Positions 35,864 to 46,950 of a stretch of DNA of 64,000 nucleotides are shown here, one piece after another. The notes under the pieces were generated by a model that had not been told where the DNA came from, did no database searches, and saw only the letters and a program-made list of their open reading frames with translations. The DNA comes from Cantharellus purpuraceus. Taxonomy: Eukaryota; Basidiomycota; Agaricomycetes; Cantharellales; Hydnaceae. Made by a program: the position numbers and the translations under genes. The number at the start of each line of letters is the position of its first letter. Within the stretch, counting starts at the first letter, position 1. Location: the NCBI GenBank assembly GCA_025174535.1, contig JALBUN010000001.1:3472001-3536000 (forward strand), read 5' to 3'.

Positions 35864-36225
35864 TGTCAGGGTTCAAATAAGTCATATTCTATTTTTAGTA
35901 TTTTCTCTTGACACCCCTATCAGCGCAGCCTGTCAGGGTGCGTCTCCCCTATTTCATTGCCCCAATCACTTCCCCTATCTTTCCTCCCCTATCTTGGTTC
36001 TCCTATCCGTCTCCATCATTTAGTATAAAGACTCACCTTGGTGCAGTGTGATCCCCTCAGCTTGATCTCTGAGGATATCCGCTGTACCAGGTAAGTCCCA
36101 TGTATTTATCAGAAACAGCTGTATAGACTGAGGATATCCGCTGTACCAGCTGGCATTATTTCTTATCGGCTCTCACTTATTGAGTATCTTGTTGTTGTGG
36201 CCTCGTCATCAGCGTCGCCCTCACA
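35864..36225 (+). repeat. 3' LTR of Gypsy-A
   Basis: 362 bp, the same length as the 5' LTR and nearly identical by eye. It is preceded by the purine tract AAGAGGGAGG. It runs directly into a truncated element-X terminal repeat. Confidence 0.9.
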
Positions 36226-36726
36226 ACACTTCAATTCAAACTTATTTTCATATTTCAACATGATTCTCAAATTTTACACAATATACTAGATTAAAACATA
36301 TTTTGATATTTTGGCATAATTCTCAAAAATAATTGTTTTTTCCCCATTTAGTGGTGGCAACTCCCTTGAGGGAACATCCAAATATCATTGATTCTTTCTT
36401 ATACAATACTTGTAACATAATTTGAACTATCTTTAATCCCCACCTGGTATTTGCATATCTAAATACCCTATATAATACCAATTATATTCATATATACATT
36501 CCTATTATATCCATGTAAATAATTATGTTCATCTCAACCAAATATCTTATCTTTTAAAGTTTATTAAAATATAGAATATATGTTTATATTTATGAAAATT
36601 TCACACATCCGAAATCTTTTAAGATATCCAAATTGTAACTCCCTGGCTTTATGTATCATTGAAATCCTGATGTATATCTCCTATACATCAGAATATTGTA
36701 TACTGACATGATTCCGAACAAGCGTC
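36226..36726 (-). repeat. Orphan element-X terminal repeat, truncated
   Basis: Minus-strand copy of the 565-bp terminal repeat of element X (compare 49545-50109). It ends in GAACAAGCGTC at 36726 and lacks about 60 bp at the other end, where the Gypsy-A LTR begins. It shows that the repeat also exists apart from element X, like a solo LTR or a MITE. Confidence 0.8.
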
Positions 36727-36839
36727 TTAGGCACTCGCCTTAAAGGCGAGGCCCAGAAATGGTTCTACAGGAATGTAGAACACTACAACAGGGCATGCTT
36801 GAACCTGCTACTACAAATGAGATCTCTGGTCACACCCAA
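36727..36839 (+). pseudogene. Mosaic of gypsy fragments
   Basis: Positions 36727-36797 encode a gag-like piece (TRLKGEAQKWFYRNVEHY). This is probably the middle part of Gypsy-B gag, which is missing from its larger relics. The rest matches the end of Gypsy-C pol (LLLQMRSLVTP). Confidence 0.5.
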
Positions 36840-37354
36840 TGTTATGACTATATTCATTAATGCCCAGATCCCCGTCCAATCCACTCAGATCCCCACACAT
36901 ATGAAATCTATACTCCATTTGGAACCGTCACATCTCCACTTATCTGTCCAATTGTCACCGCCAAATCTTGCCCATCCGTCTCCAGTTCTGATTGATGCAT
37001 CAGCATCACCATAGGAACCCAGACATCCGTCCCTGTCAGACTCAGACATACTCATGTTTGGAGACCCATCACTGGAGTGATTATTATAAGTTTTCAAATT
37101 GCCCGACTGGGGACTTCATTCCCCAGTTTGAATATCGAATCACGCCTAGTTCCTAAGTCTGATCCTAACTCTCTAAGTCATACTCCATCTCCAAAATCTT
37201 GGACACCGGTATTAGTGAAGGCGCAGCACATAAGCTGAAGCCAAGTCCGTTCCGATCCCCATGACATACCCCGACTCCCTCTCCAACTCCAACCAAACCT
37301 CCGACCCAAATTCCGACCCAATCTCCAACCCCCAATCAGACCTAGTGCGTAACA
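36840..37354 (+). repeat. 5' LTR of a Gypsy-C copy
   Basis: TGTTATGAC...GCGTAACA, 515 bp. Homologous to the LTRs at 40320-41003 (plus) and 45058-45585 and 47495-48033 (minus). Followed by a Gypsy-C gag. Confidence 0.8.
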
Positions 37355-37386
37355 GTATATTTGAACTGCCATACTCACTCCTACCA

Positions 37387-38505
37387 ATGCCACAATCCAC
37401 CACCAATTCCGAATGTGCATGAACCGTCAAGGTGCCTGCTCCCAGCATCGACACCATCCCCGAGGTCGTTGAAGAACCGACGGACCACATAGAGGCCATT
37501 AATGAAGAGGATGACACCCTGCCCTCCCCAAACCTAGCGCAAGCCATCTCCCTGCTCACCAGCAGCATCCGTAACCCACAAGTTCCTAAGTCCTGGACCA
37601 AGGTCTGGGAACCCGACCCATTCAATGGCTCTGATCCGTGCAAGCTCCAGCCATTCTTGGTGCAATGCCAGTTGAACTTCTGTGACCGCCCCGATGCATT
37701 CACATCTGATCAGGTGAAGGTCACCTTCACCATGTCCTATCTCAAGGGCACCACACTGGACTACTTTGAGCCAGCACTCATGGATGACTCCAATGACCCA
37801 ATATGGTCAGAAGACTACTCCGACTTCATCTCTGAACTTTGGACCAATTTTGGTCCTTACAACCCCAAGGCCGATGCCAAGAATGAACTTGATTGACTTC
37901 GGATGAAGGAAAATCATGAAATTGCAAAATACATTGTGAGTTTCCACCAGCTAGCCCTGAAAGTCCAATGGGACGACACCACACTCTGACATCAATTTTA
38001 CGTTGGTCTCCCATCCCGCATCAAGGACGAGATATCACATATTGGTAAGCCAGATACTTTGGTAAACCTTCACAAGTTTGCCCAATCCATCGACACCTGT
38101 TATTGGGAACATCAATCGGAGGTCTCCCATGAAAATTCGGCCAACAACAAATTGGACAAATCATCGGACAAGACCCCAAAGTCCAACAAGGGGTCCAATA
38201 AGAAGACCACTGCCAACTCAGGCCAGAAGTCAAACACTGGTAATGCTGCTGCCTCTGGTTCCAGTCAGAACAACTCCAGAACTGGCAATAGCTCTGGAGC
38301 TCGCAAGAGCGCTCCGGACCTCTCCACCAAGCTGGGGAAAGATGGAAAACTCACCCAGCAGGAACGCCAGCGTCACATGGACAACAACCTCTGTCTGTTC
38401 TGTGGAAAACCTGGCCACCAAGCCAAGGATTGCAACAAGGCAACCTCGTCCACAGCAAAGGCAAAGGGCCATGCCGCCAACACCACAACGGACAAAAAAA
38501 AATAG
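37387..38505 (+). pseudogene. gag: Gypsy-C gag
   Basis: The capsid region reads WEPDPFNGSDPCKLQPFLVQ and VTFTMSYLKGTTLDYFEPAL. It is followed by a Ser/Asn/Lys-rich linker and a zinc knuckle CLFCGKPGHQAKDC near 38395. In-frame TGA codons near 37417, 37893 and 37986 are consistent with C-to-T change of CGA. The gene is separated from its protease part (39958 onward) by a solo LTR-E. Confidence 0.8.
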
Positions 38506-38521
38506 TAAGCAGTCCTATATC

Positions 38522-39952
38522 TGTTTTGGAACCCGCAAAATTATGGTGTTAGGGCAAACTCTAAATCACCACAATTCCGTGAATGAACAGCTGAGAAGAA
38601 TATCAAACCCTGCTGCAGCACAACTCCAGAAACAATTTAACGTTTGTACTTTGGTTACAATCCTTTGTATTGGTCAATGCAGACTATATGCAGAAAGGTA
38701 ATACGTTTCTTAGCAGCAAGAAATGAATAAGACTTCCAGAGTCTAGAGTTCACGGACGCTTAGGGGTCCAGATATTCCAAAAAGAGGGGAATGCACTTAG
38801 AGGCTAAAGGAAGTAGGTGGATGAATCCAACCGTCCAACCAGTGGCACTCAGAAGCGGGTAACAGCGATGTGTGAAGTAGTCTAGCAACTGCTTCACACA
38901 AGTTCAAGCTTCTAATGCTCTGCAAAGGCAGTACACACTAGTTACTTAAACAAGAGCACTAATGGCAGGATTATCGACAGACAATCTCACCCTGTAGATT
39001 CGTAGTCACGTGAGGCAGATACTACACTCACGCCCAAAGCAGGAATATCACTACTTTGAGTGCAATCAAGTACAGTTACACAACTGTAAAAGATCCTTGA
39101 ACTGGTAATCAACAGTTACTGAGATAGAGGATGACACTGTATGTCACTCTAGTCACACTGGTGTGCAGAAGATGGGTAGAATATGATGATATGTTATTCT
39201 TTCAGAGGCAGAATGGCCTCCTTATATATTGTATTTACAGGGGCTGACTAATGCTTCTGGAATATTCTACCTATTAATAGATGGAAGCTACTGGAAGGTT
39301 GTGGAAGGTGGAAGAAAGGGGTAGAATATTCCAAGCCAATCACAGGATCTGATCACAGCACTAACACTGATCAGGAGCTGAATAATGGTTCTGGAAAGTT
39401 CTATCTAATAATAGAAGGAAACAGCTAGAATGTTATGGAAAGGGGTAGAATATTCCAAGGCAATCACCTGATTTGATCACCCATCAGCTGATCTGATCCC
39501 TGAGCTAGGCACTGATCAGGCAAAAGAAGGGTGTCCACCCTGTTTTCTGCACTGGTTTGGACAGCCATGGATAGCCACATGTCATGTGATGATCTCCACG
39601 GAAAATAGTGCCCTGAGAGGCTGTGGTTGTTAAGTTACAGAATATTTATTGATCAGAGACATCTGAGCTTGAATTGAGGCCAAATGCCTGGTCCAAAAGG
39701 GGAGAGCCGGCTGCGCGAAGGTTTGTGGGCGCCTATGGGTCCACAACTGTAGCACAGCAGAAATAAATGATTCTGGGCCGAGTTCTGCATGGAATATTCC
39801 CAGAAAAATATGGAAAAATAGAGAATATTTGAATAAGTCCATTCCAGGTACAAGCATCAAATATATGCTGATATTTAGGAATGGAAAAGCAAAGAATAGC
39901 ACATTGGTGCTGCATAAATGGAATTTGATAGGGAAAAGGTGATTCCCATACA
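38522..39952 (+). mobile_element. Solo LTR-E (copy 1)
   Basis: 1431 bp running from TGTTTTGGAA to TTCCCATACA (inverted ends TG...CA) and flanked by the perfect 5-bp target duplication ATATC (38517-38521 and 39953-39957). It interrupts Gypsy-C between gag and protease. Removing it and one ATATC restores the sequence seen on the minus strand near 63400. No coding capacity. No internal region of this retroelement occurs in the window. Confidence 0.9.
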
Positions 39953-39957
39953 ATATC

Positions 39958-40319
39958 CTCTGTACGGGCTGAGGGCTGCGTTGGTACTCCCCGTACGACA
40001 AACAAGGTTTGCCTGAACGCATCCACTCTTTCCCACTCTGACTCCCTTACCCTCCTTGTCTACTCCAACTCCATTCCTGATACCGCTATCCAAGCATTAA
40101 TTGACTCCGGTTCTACTCACTGTTTCCTTGATTCCTCTTTTTCTGATTTACATAAACTCCATACATACACCATAACTCCGATACCGCTCCGATTATTTGA
40201 TGGCACTACTAATGCTGTTATTTCACGAGCTATAGATCTGTCTATCCGTTTTTCTGTTGGAGAAATCCAGAACCTTACATTCTATGTTACTCCACTTGAC
40301 TCCAGCTGTTCTGTGGTTC
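39958..40319 (+). pseudogene. Gypsy-C protease region
   Basis: Encodes a retroviral-type aspartic protease (ALIDSGSTHCFLDSSFSD, then FYVTPLDSSCSVVL). It is interrupted at 40320 by a Gypsy-C LTR and resumes at 41004-41320 (HNWLTRYNPLIDWALGHITF), where it is again cut off. Confidence 0.75.
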
Positions 40320-41003
40320 TGTTATGACCATATTCATTAATGCCCAGATCCCCGTCCGATCCACTCAGATCCCCACGCATATGAAATCTATACTCCATTT
40401 GGAAACCGCCACATCTCCATCTACCTGTCTGATTGTCACCACCGATTCTGCCCATCTGTCTCCAGCTCCAATTGATGCATCAGCATCACCATAGGAACCC
40501 GGACATCCGTCCCCATCGGACTCGGACATACTCATGTAAGGCCGTCGGCCTCGGAGACCCATCACCGGAGTAATTATTATTAGATTTCAAATATGTATTT
40601 AAGTTACCTGACTGGGGACTTCATTCCCCAGTTTGAATATTGAATCACGCCTAGTTCCTAAGTCTGATCCTAACTCTCTAAGTTGTACTCTGTCTCCGAA
40701 ATCTTGGACACCAGTATTAGTGAGGGCGCAGCACATAAGCTGAAGCCAAGTCCGTTCCGACCCCCACGACGTGCTCTGACTCCGACCCAACCTCCAACCC
40801 AACCTCCAACCCAACCTCCAACCCAACCTCCAACCCAACCTCCAACCCAACCTCCAACCCAACCTCCAACCCAACCTCCAACCCAACCTCCAACCCAACC
40901 TCCAACCCAACCTCCAACCCAACCTCCAACCCAACCTCCAACCCAACCTCCAACCCAACCTCCAACCCAATCTCCGACCCCCAATCGGACCCAGTCCGTA
41001 ACA
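40320..41003 (+). mobile_element. Solo Gypsy-C LTR with expanded minisatellite
   Basis: TGTTATGACC...CCGTAACA, 684 bp, flanked by the target duplication GGTTC (40315-40319 and 41004-41008). It sits inside the protease region of another Gypsy-C copy. It is about 150 bp longer than its relatives because of a 12-bp tandem array. Confidence 0.9.
40785..40970 (+). repeat. 12-bp tandem array inside an LTR
   Basis: About 15 near-perfect copies of ACCCAACCTCCA. Open frames across it (TQPP, GWVG or EVGL repeats) are by-products of the 12-bp unit, not genes. Other Gypsy-C LTRs have only two or three diverged units here. Confidence 0.95.
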
Positions 41004-41320
41004 GGTTCTCAGACATAATTGGCTCACCCGCTACAATCCATTGATTGACTGGGCATTGGGCCATATCACATTCCGTTCCCCAGTACAGGCTGTGTCATCC
41101 CCGATGTCACCAGCAACTTTAGGTGCAAAATCATCTTCCACCTCCACTGACTCCACTCCAATAGATACTCCGCCCACACCTCCATCTATATCAATGGTGG
41201 ACGCTATGGTCTTCACCAGACTAAGCAAACTGGATGGCTCTCACACGTTCCAGGTTCACCTCTCCGATCCAATATTCCTCACTGCTCATTCCGCCCAATC
41301 AGCTCCACTGGACCTATACT
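41004..41320 (+). pseudogene. Gypsy-C protease/linker remnant
   Basis: Continuation of the protease region after the solo LTR (RYNPLIDWALGHITFRSP, then MVDAMVFTRLSKLDGSH). It matches the minus-strand copy near 62796-63050. It stops near 41320 at a junction with inverted pol sequence. Confidence 0.65.
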
Positions 41321-41658
41321 GTTGGAGATGGATTCGGATGTGTGATCAAGTTCGACATGGAGATCCACGAGGACTCTTCGTCAGTGCCTTTGTATCCAGT
41401 CCATTTGACTAGGTACTGGAGCTTGATGATTGATCTTCGAGTCCAGGATCTCAGATATCTCATATTCGTTTTCTCCTTTGATAATGATCGGAGGAGGTGG
41501 AGGTTCGGTGTGACCAGAGATCTTGTTTGTAGTAGCAGGTTCGGGCATTGATATATGGAAGACCAGATGAACTGCTTGGAAGTGGTCAGGGAGGCGGAGC
41601 GTGAAGGACCTGCTGCCTGCGTGAGCAATGACCTCATAAGGACCTAAGTATTTCTTGC
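41321..41658 (-). pseudogene. Gypsy-C integrase tail and chromodomain fragment
   Basis: Minus-strand match to 59370-59720: the end of integrase and a chromodomain (KLQYLVKWTGYKGTDEESSW). Several frame breaks. Confidence 0.65.
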
Positions 41659-41820
41659 ACTCGATATGGATCTTTTGAGTGGTGTGTCATGCCCTTCGGA
41701 CTAACCAATGCTCTGGCCACCTTCCAGAGGTTCATGAATGATACCTTTGCCTACCTCCTCGATGTGACCGTCCTTGTTTACTTAGATGACATTTTAGTAT
41801 ATTCAGACTACCTTCCATCT
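41659..41820 (+). pseudogene. Gypsy-C reverse transcriptase fragment
   Basis: Encodes [18 protein letters not shown] and the catalytic motif [13 protein letters not shown]. Same gene as the minus-strand segment around 60720-60860. Fragment only. Confidence 0.75.
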
Positions 41821-41834
41821 GATTTTCTACCAAC

Positions 41835-42190
41835 ATGGCTATCTATCCCAAAATCTCCCTGCTTGACTTCACTCTGCATAGGAAAGGGGACTTGTACATC
41901 CAGGAGCCAGTCTTCTTTCCCATCTATGGACATTAGTATACTGCCAACCTTGACTACTACAAACCTGGCTGGTTCTGCTTTATCTATTTCAGCAACCCCT
42001 CTAATGAATATGGTGTTCTTTGCAGTGACCTAGCCAGCTGCTACTGGGAAATGTTAAAAATGAAAGGGTGCTACATCCTAGCCACCACTCACAATTGGAA
42101 TGGAGAAATGGCCCTGGAGTCCCTCTATTCGTCCCTTCCAAAAAACTGCTTGATATCACTAAGACAAATACTCCTTATTGTCTTAGTGAT
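41835..42190 (+). pseudogene. Unrecognised ORF remnant
   Basis: From ATG 41835 the frame reads [20 protein letters not shown], has one TAG near 41934, then continues for about 80 residues ([14 protein letters not shown]...). It lies between an RT fragment and a Gypsy-A LTR and might be a retroelement accessory ORF. I see no firm similarity to the ORF3 genes. Its end runs into an imperfect palindrome at about 42152-42187. Confidence 0.35.
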
Positions 42191-42710
42191 CGTTCTGGAG
42201 CTGCAGCTGTTGGAGCTGCTGTGCTTGGCTGTTGAGCAGGCTCACAAGGCACCACTTTCACCCAGAGTGCCCCAATATGCCTCAGGAAGTTGATCAGCCA
42301 TGATTGGTATAGAGGGTAATAGGGAAAGTATTTATAAAGTGTGGGGTCGTCATATGAGCTTGATCTTCTGTGAGGGCTACACTGAATGACGAGGCCACAA
42401 CAACAAGATACTCAATAGATGAGAGCTGATAAGAGATAATGCCAGCTGGTACAGCAGATATTCTCAGTCTATACACTTGTCACTGATAAATACATGGGAC
42501 TCACCTGGTACAGCAGATATCCTCAGAGATCAAGCTGAGGAAACCGTGCTGCACCAGGCAAGGTCTTTATACTAGGTGACACAAGGAATAGGGGAACCAA
42601 GATAGGGGAACAATAGGGGAGAGATAGGAGAGTGCACCCTAACAGGCTGTGCTGATAGGGGCAATAAGAAAGGCACTAAAAATAGAAACTGAGTCATATG
42701 AACCCTGACA
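42191..42710 (-). mobile_element. Gypsy-A 5' end fragment (LTR plus start of gag)
   Basis: The LTR occupies 42369-42710 on the minus strand (starts TGTCAGGG at 42710, ends CCCTCACA at 42369). It is followed by the leader and about 100 bp of gag, then breaks off. It resembles the eroded copy at 26520 more than the better copy at 29862. Confidence 0.8.
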
Positions 42711-44203
42711 AGTACCCATTGGGCATCTCATTGCTCATGGCAGGTGTCTCCTGAAAGGCCTGCCACTCATACGTGCTGATAACTGTTCAGCACATGTTGC
42801 AACTGTTGGTTTAAATTGACAGCCACATTGAGCTCTTGCTGGGGCCACTGCTCTCTAAACAGCTGGCCAAGCTCCTGCTCCGCATGTTTAGCCTTCCATT
42901 CAAGGGCAAACCTGTGTTTATGAGAAGCCTCAACTTCTCATTGTTTCCATAGCTTGATCTCTTGATTGAGCTCCTTTGCCATAGATTGAGGAGTTTCCTC
43001 TTCAATCTGGATTGGTAATCCTTGCCTCACAGGGATTATTGGGTCTCTGATTCCCTCCATTGGGGGAATTTCATTTCCTCTGTCCAACCAATCATTCAGT
43101 TGGATCCTCTCACCCTGGGGAGATCCAGACTCTCTGAATTCAGATTCTCATCAAGAATCTGATCTTCGGCGACACAACTTGTGTCACTCAGAGTTCTCTT
43201 GGAGCAATTTTAACATCATTCCTAGCTCTGCAATTTGCTGCCCCATAGTAGTGGCAGCATGCCCTGCTTTGGCAGCCATCTTAGCTGCCTGAGCACTAGC
43301 TTCACTAATGCTCTTCATCTCATGTTGATTACACATGAGTTGTTCAGTCAATCTTGTGATTGACCTGTTGGTTTCACACTGCCATGCTGTGCAATTCCCT
43401 AGTAGAAGTATTACTACTTCTACTTGTGCTCGTATATTGAGCATGTTCCTTTCCTTTAGGAACATTGGAGACAGTTGATGACTGTCTCCTCCTTTCTTCT
43501 CTAATTAAAGAACCACTTGATGAAGGGTTCTTGTTTGACAGACAATCTATTATGTGATTGTCTGTGTGGTCTCACAATCGTGGCGACTCTCTTCTAGAGT
43601 CTTCCTTATGAGAAGTCCCTGCAACTTCTCTAGGGTCTAGCTCCCCTTCATGGGAGCTTCCACTGCTGGCTATGCACCGCTGTTCATCATTTATGATGTC
43701 CTGGGCACTGCCAGCATGACTCACTCTACTGCAAGTCATCATTATGATGACACCTTTTTTTCTTCTGTCTTTGTAGACTAACTTAGTTAGTCTACTAGTT
43801 GCTCACTTATATGAGTGACTGGGGGGGTTGGTATATGTCTGTACACCAGCAACAGCCAGTTTTCTAGTATTGACTAGAAAACTTCAATAATGAGGAAGAA
43901 TCAATTGATTCTTCCTTTGGAAGTTCAAAAAAAGTGTTAAAGGGTGTCTTAGTTCACACCATTGCACAGAACTCAACCAAGTATACTGGTTGGGCGATAT
44001 GTTGTACAGTGTGGTAGTTAACTAAGCTCTATCTACCATAAGTGGACCCACATGTGTACTGGGTCCACTGGCTTACATAATAACTATACATATGCACCCT
44101 ATGGGCACATGCATCTACTAAGAGGACAACATTCCTTAAGGGAATGCTGCATATATCAATTATACTTATATACTATAGTAAGTAAGTACCTTGGGTACTT
44201 ACA
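42711..44203 (-). pseudogene. Gypsy-B 5' end: LTR and gag start
   Basis: On the minus strand the LTR begins TGTAAGTACCC at 44203. Downstream (43990-42800), broken frames include a long helical, coiled-coil-like segment (SISEASAQAAKMAAKAGHAA, near 43250) and charged stretches, as expected for a gag N-terminus. It ends abruptly at 42711 against a Gypsy-A LTR. It may be the other half of the relic at 23267-26519. Confidence 0.5.
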
Positions 44204-44566
44204 GCATTGGAGATGGTTTTTTGGAGATGCTGATGGAGTTCATGGAGATCCACAGTGAAGTTTCAAGCTCTTGAGGAAGCAAGGTCTCATTCAGGGTGTA
44301 CAAAGATGTTTGGGTGGTAACCCTTGTTGGCAAAGAATGGAGATAAGCCAGTAGTGGCATTTGGAGCATTATTATATGCGAATTCTGCAAGTGGAAGTAA
44401 GTTGGACCAGTTGTCCTGTTAGTAGTTGCAATAGACTCAGAGGTACTGTTCCAGAGTCTGGTTCATTCATTTGGTTTGTCCATTGGCTTCCAGATGGTAT
44501 CCAGAGGTGAAATGGAGTTTGATGTCCAAAGCCTTTCCAAGGGTTTGGAAAAAGGAGGTGTTAAGC
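44204..44566 (-). pseudogene. Gypsy-C integrase fragment
   Basis: Minus-strand match to 59850-60200 (integrase core to C-terminus). The helix HQHLQETISNAQ equivalent is at its left end. Several stops. Confidence 0.6.
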
Positions 44567-44736
44567 TCTGGGACAACTCAGGGTTCAATGGGAAATGGCC
44601 AGAGTTCAGCTGCTAGTAAAGAGGGAGATGGGACTTTACTGTTTGTTAAGGTCTGGGACAACTCAGGGTTCAATGGGAAAAGGCTGGAGTTTGGCTGCTA
44701 ATAAAGAGGGAGATGGGACTTTACTGTTCCAGTTCA
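44567..44736 (+). repeat. 85-bp tandem duplication
   Basis: Two head-to-tail copies starting TCTGGGACAACTCAGGGTTC, at 44567 and 44652, with several substitutions between them. No function is suggested. Confidence 0.8.
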
Positions 44737-45057
44737 TCCAGAGACAGAGTGGGAGCAATACCATTGAGTCAGATCAAGTGGACTTGGCTTCAACTTGTGT
44801 GTTGCACCCCCTCGGATCATCAGTCCAATATTTTGGAGTTTGGAGTACGGAGTTGGATCAGGGATCCAGAGTTCAACTTGTCAAGAAGGTACTTGTCAAG
44901 AAGCTAGCAACCAAGAAGTTAATGGGGAAAATCTTAGTCGATATACAAACTACTGTAATAGACAAAGTAGCCTGTATAAGTATGTGGAGAATTGAATGCT
45001 GAGACTAAAACAATAAGACAATAAGATGGATATGGAGTACAAAATGGAAAGGAGTTC
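44737..45057 (-). repeat. Diverged Gypsy-C LTR-like sequence
   Basis: Positions about 44775-44870 resemble the Gypsy-C LTR block around 45160-45230 but with many changes. Nothing else was recognised up to 45057. Confidence 0.4.
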
Positions 45058-45585
45058 TGTTACACACTAGGTCTGATTGGGGGTCAGAGATTGGGTTGGA
45101 GATTGGGTTGGAGTTGGGGCAGGAATTGAGGTGCATCATGGAGGTTGGAACAGACTTTGGCTTCAGCTTATGTGCTGTGCCCTCACTACTACTGGTGTCC
45201 AAGATTTCGGAGACGGAGTACAACTTAGATAGTTAGGATTGGACTTAGGAGCTAGGTGTGATTCGATATTCAAACTGGGAAATGAAGTCCCCAGTCAGGC
45301 AACTTAAATACATATTTGAAATCTAATAATAATTACTCCGGTGATGGGTCTCTGAGGCCGATGGCCTTACATGAGTATGTCCGAGTCTGATGGGGATGGA
45401 TGTCCAGGTTCCTATGGTGATGCTGATGCATCAATTGGAGCCGGAGACGGATGGGTGAGATCGGCAGTGACAATTGGACAGATAATGGAGATGTGATGGT
45501 TTCCAAATGGAGTATAGATTTCATGTGTGCAGGGATCTGAGTGGATCAGACAGGGATCTGGGCATTAATGAATATAGTCATAACA
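45058..45585 (-). mobile_element. Solo Gypsy-C LTR (minus)
   Basis: 528 bp, TGTTACACAC...GTCATAACA on the plus strand, flanked by the perfect target duplication AGTTC (45053-45057 and 45586-45590). Confidence 0.9.
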
Positions 45586-45924
45586 AGTTCGGAGTTTGGA
45601 CCCAAGTCCAAACTGAAACTAAACAATATAAAAGAAGGAGGTTTGTTGTAACCCATAAGAAGAAACTACTTATAAAGAGAACAATAATGGAGTTCAGGGT
45701 TGACGGAGGTGGAGTTGATGGGGATGGAGATGAAGGAGATGGAGGTCCAGAGTTCAGACTTGGTGTTACAGGATGTAGCAGTATCTCCATTCTAGATTGA
45801 GCCCATGAGATCTTAGTCAGCATCATGGGAAAGTTGGCGGTATATGTGTTTGAATTGGTGCATGAGGCTGGCCAAATTATTAAATGCATGTTACCTCTCT
45901 CCTTATCTCTTACCACCATCTGAT

Positions 45925-46890
45925 ATGCCCTCTGCTGAAGAACTTTGCCAGCAATGCACCACATTGGATAAGTCAATCATGGAGGCTGACGCTGCAGAGA
46001 AAAAGAAGGCAGAAGAGGAAAAGAGGATTGTGAGGGAGGTAGCAGCTCATGAGAGGGCTGCTGAGGCAGCTCAGGTTAGGGTGGAGGCCGTGAGAAAAAG
46101 GGCCTTAAAGAGGGTAGTCACAAAAGGCAAGGAGGTGGCCAAGGATTTGGATGAAGAGTCCAAATTGGACCTTGTATGCAATACATGCATCAAGCACAAC
46201 AACGTGTGTGAGTGGGCAACGGTGAGTGAAATAGTGACTGGATGTTGATATATCATACTGATTATTACTTTGTATTTCCTAGACCAGAAAAGCACACTCC
46301 TGCCTCACATGCCAGTCAAACCAGCTGAAATGAGAGGTAAAGGGTAGTGCTCCTCCTCAACGGAAATGTGATCATGAGGAGGGCAGCAGCACGGTGGATC
46401 CTTCTCCCAAACAATGACGGACTAGGGCCACAAGTATGGGTCCTGCTGTGGAAAATGTTCCTCCTGCCTGGTCGAAGCCATGCAGGATGCCAGTATTAAT
46501 GCGGCTGCAGTGGCCTGTCGATTGATCAAGGTTTCCAAGCATGCCAAAAGGGCAAACGTGGCTCTCCAGGGCATCGAGACCTATATGGGTGAGCTTGCAG
46601 GGATGTTCTATCATTATACGATAGGACAGAGGTGGGGTCCACTCCAACAGGAGTTGGATATGCTGGAAGCTCTGGGTGCCATATATGACATGGACTCAAA
46701 CTCCTCAGGATCTTGGGACTCTTTGAAGAATCTTGATAGGCTAGATGATGAGAGGTGGTGGTCATGGGAGGAGATAGATTGGATGATCAGGGAGCAGGAG
46801 TTGGAATCAAAGAATCCAGAGAAGGAGGGAACAGTGGATGGGGAATCAGAGGAGTCAGGAGTAGGAGAATCGGAGATAGAAGAGACGTGA
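45925..46890 (+). pseudogene. Zn2Cys6-like protein gene, paralogue 1 (broken)
   Basis: ATG at 45925. A charged helical N-terminus (EKKKAEEEKRIVREVAAHER) precedes a cysteine cluster, CNTCIKHNNVC, split by an intron at 46222-46282 (gtgagt...cctag). It continues HSCLTCQSNQLK. The expected sixth cysteine codon reads TGA. A further frame at 46480-46890 (VACRLIKVSKHAKRANVALQ, acidic C-terminus) is the probable distal exon. The layout resembles the gene at 48175. The cluster spacing fits fungal Zn2Cys6 domains, which are usually DNA-binding, but the function is unknown. It lies beside Gypsy-C debris. Confidence 0.55.
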
Positions 46891-46950
46891 TGTATCTAGA
46901 GAACATGATGACTAGTGAATGACTCAGCTTCTTGGATAAACTGGAGTGAA

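Larger units (their letters stand above)
29862..36225 (+). mobile_element. Near-complete Gypsy-A chromovirus
   Basis: 6364 bp with two 362-bp LTRs that look almost identical, gag, pol with a C-terminal chromodomain, an extra 3' ORF, and the purine tract AAGAGGGAGG just before the 3' LTR. The flanking 5-mers differ (ATGTA and ACACT), so the insertion is not flanked by an intact target duplication; recombination or later loss is likely. No TGG-type primer-binding site follows the 5' LTR. It is disabled by one frameshift, one nonsense codon and an altered RT catalytic motif (see pol). Confidence 0.9.

Noticed and set aside
40785..40970. CRISPR-like regular repeat
   Set aside because: Units are directly adjacent with no spacers, and the context is a eukaryotic LTR.
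40599..41064. Long ORFs with TQPP, GWVG or EVGL repeats
   Set aside because: All are readings of the same 12-bp minisatellite inside an LTR; no gene is supported.
23267..44203. Gypsy-B halves as one element split by a single Gypsy-A insertion
   Set aside because: No target duplication links 26515-26519 with 42711-42715, and the middle of gag is missing, so a simple insertion model fails.
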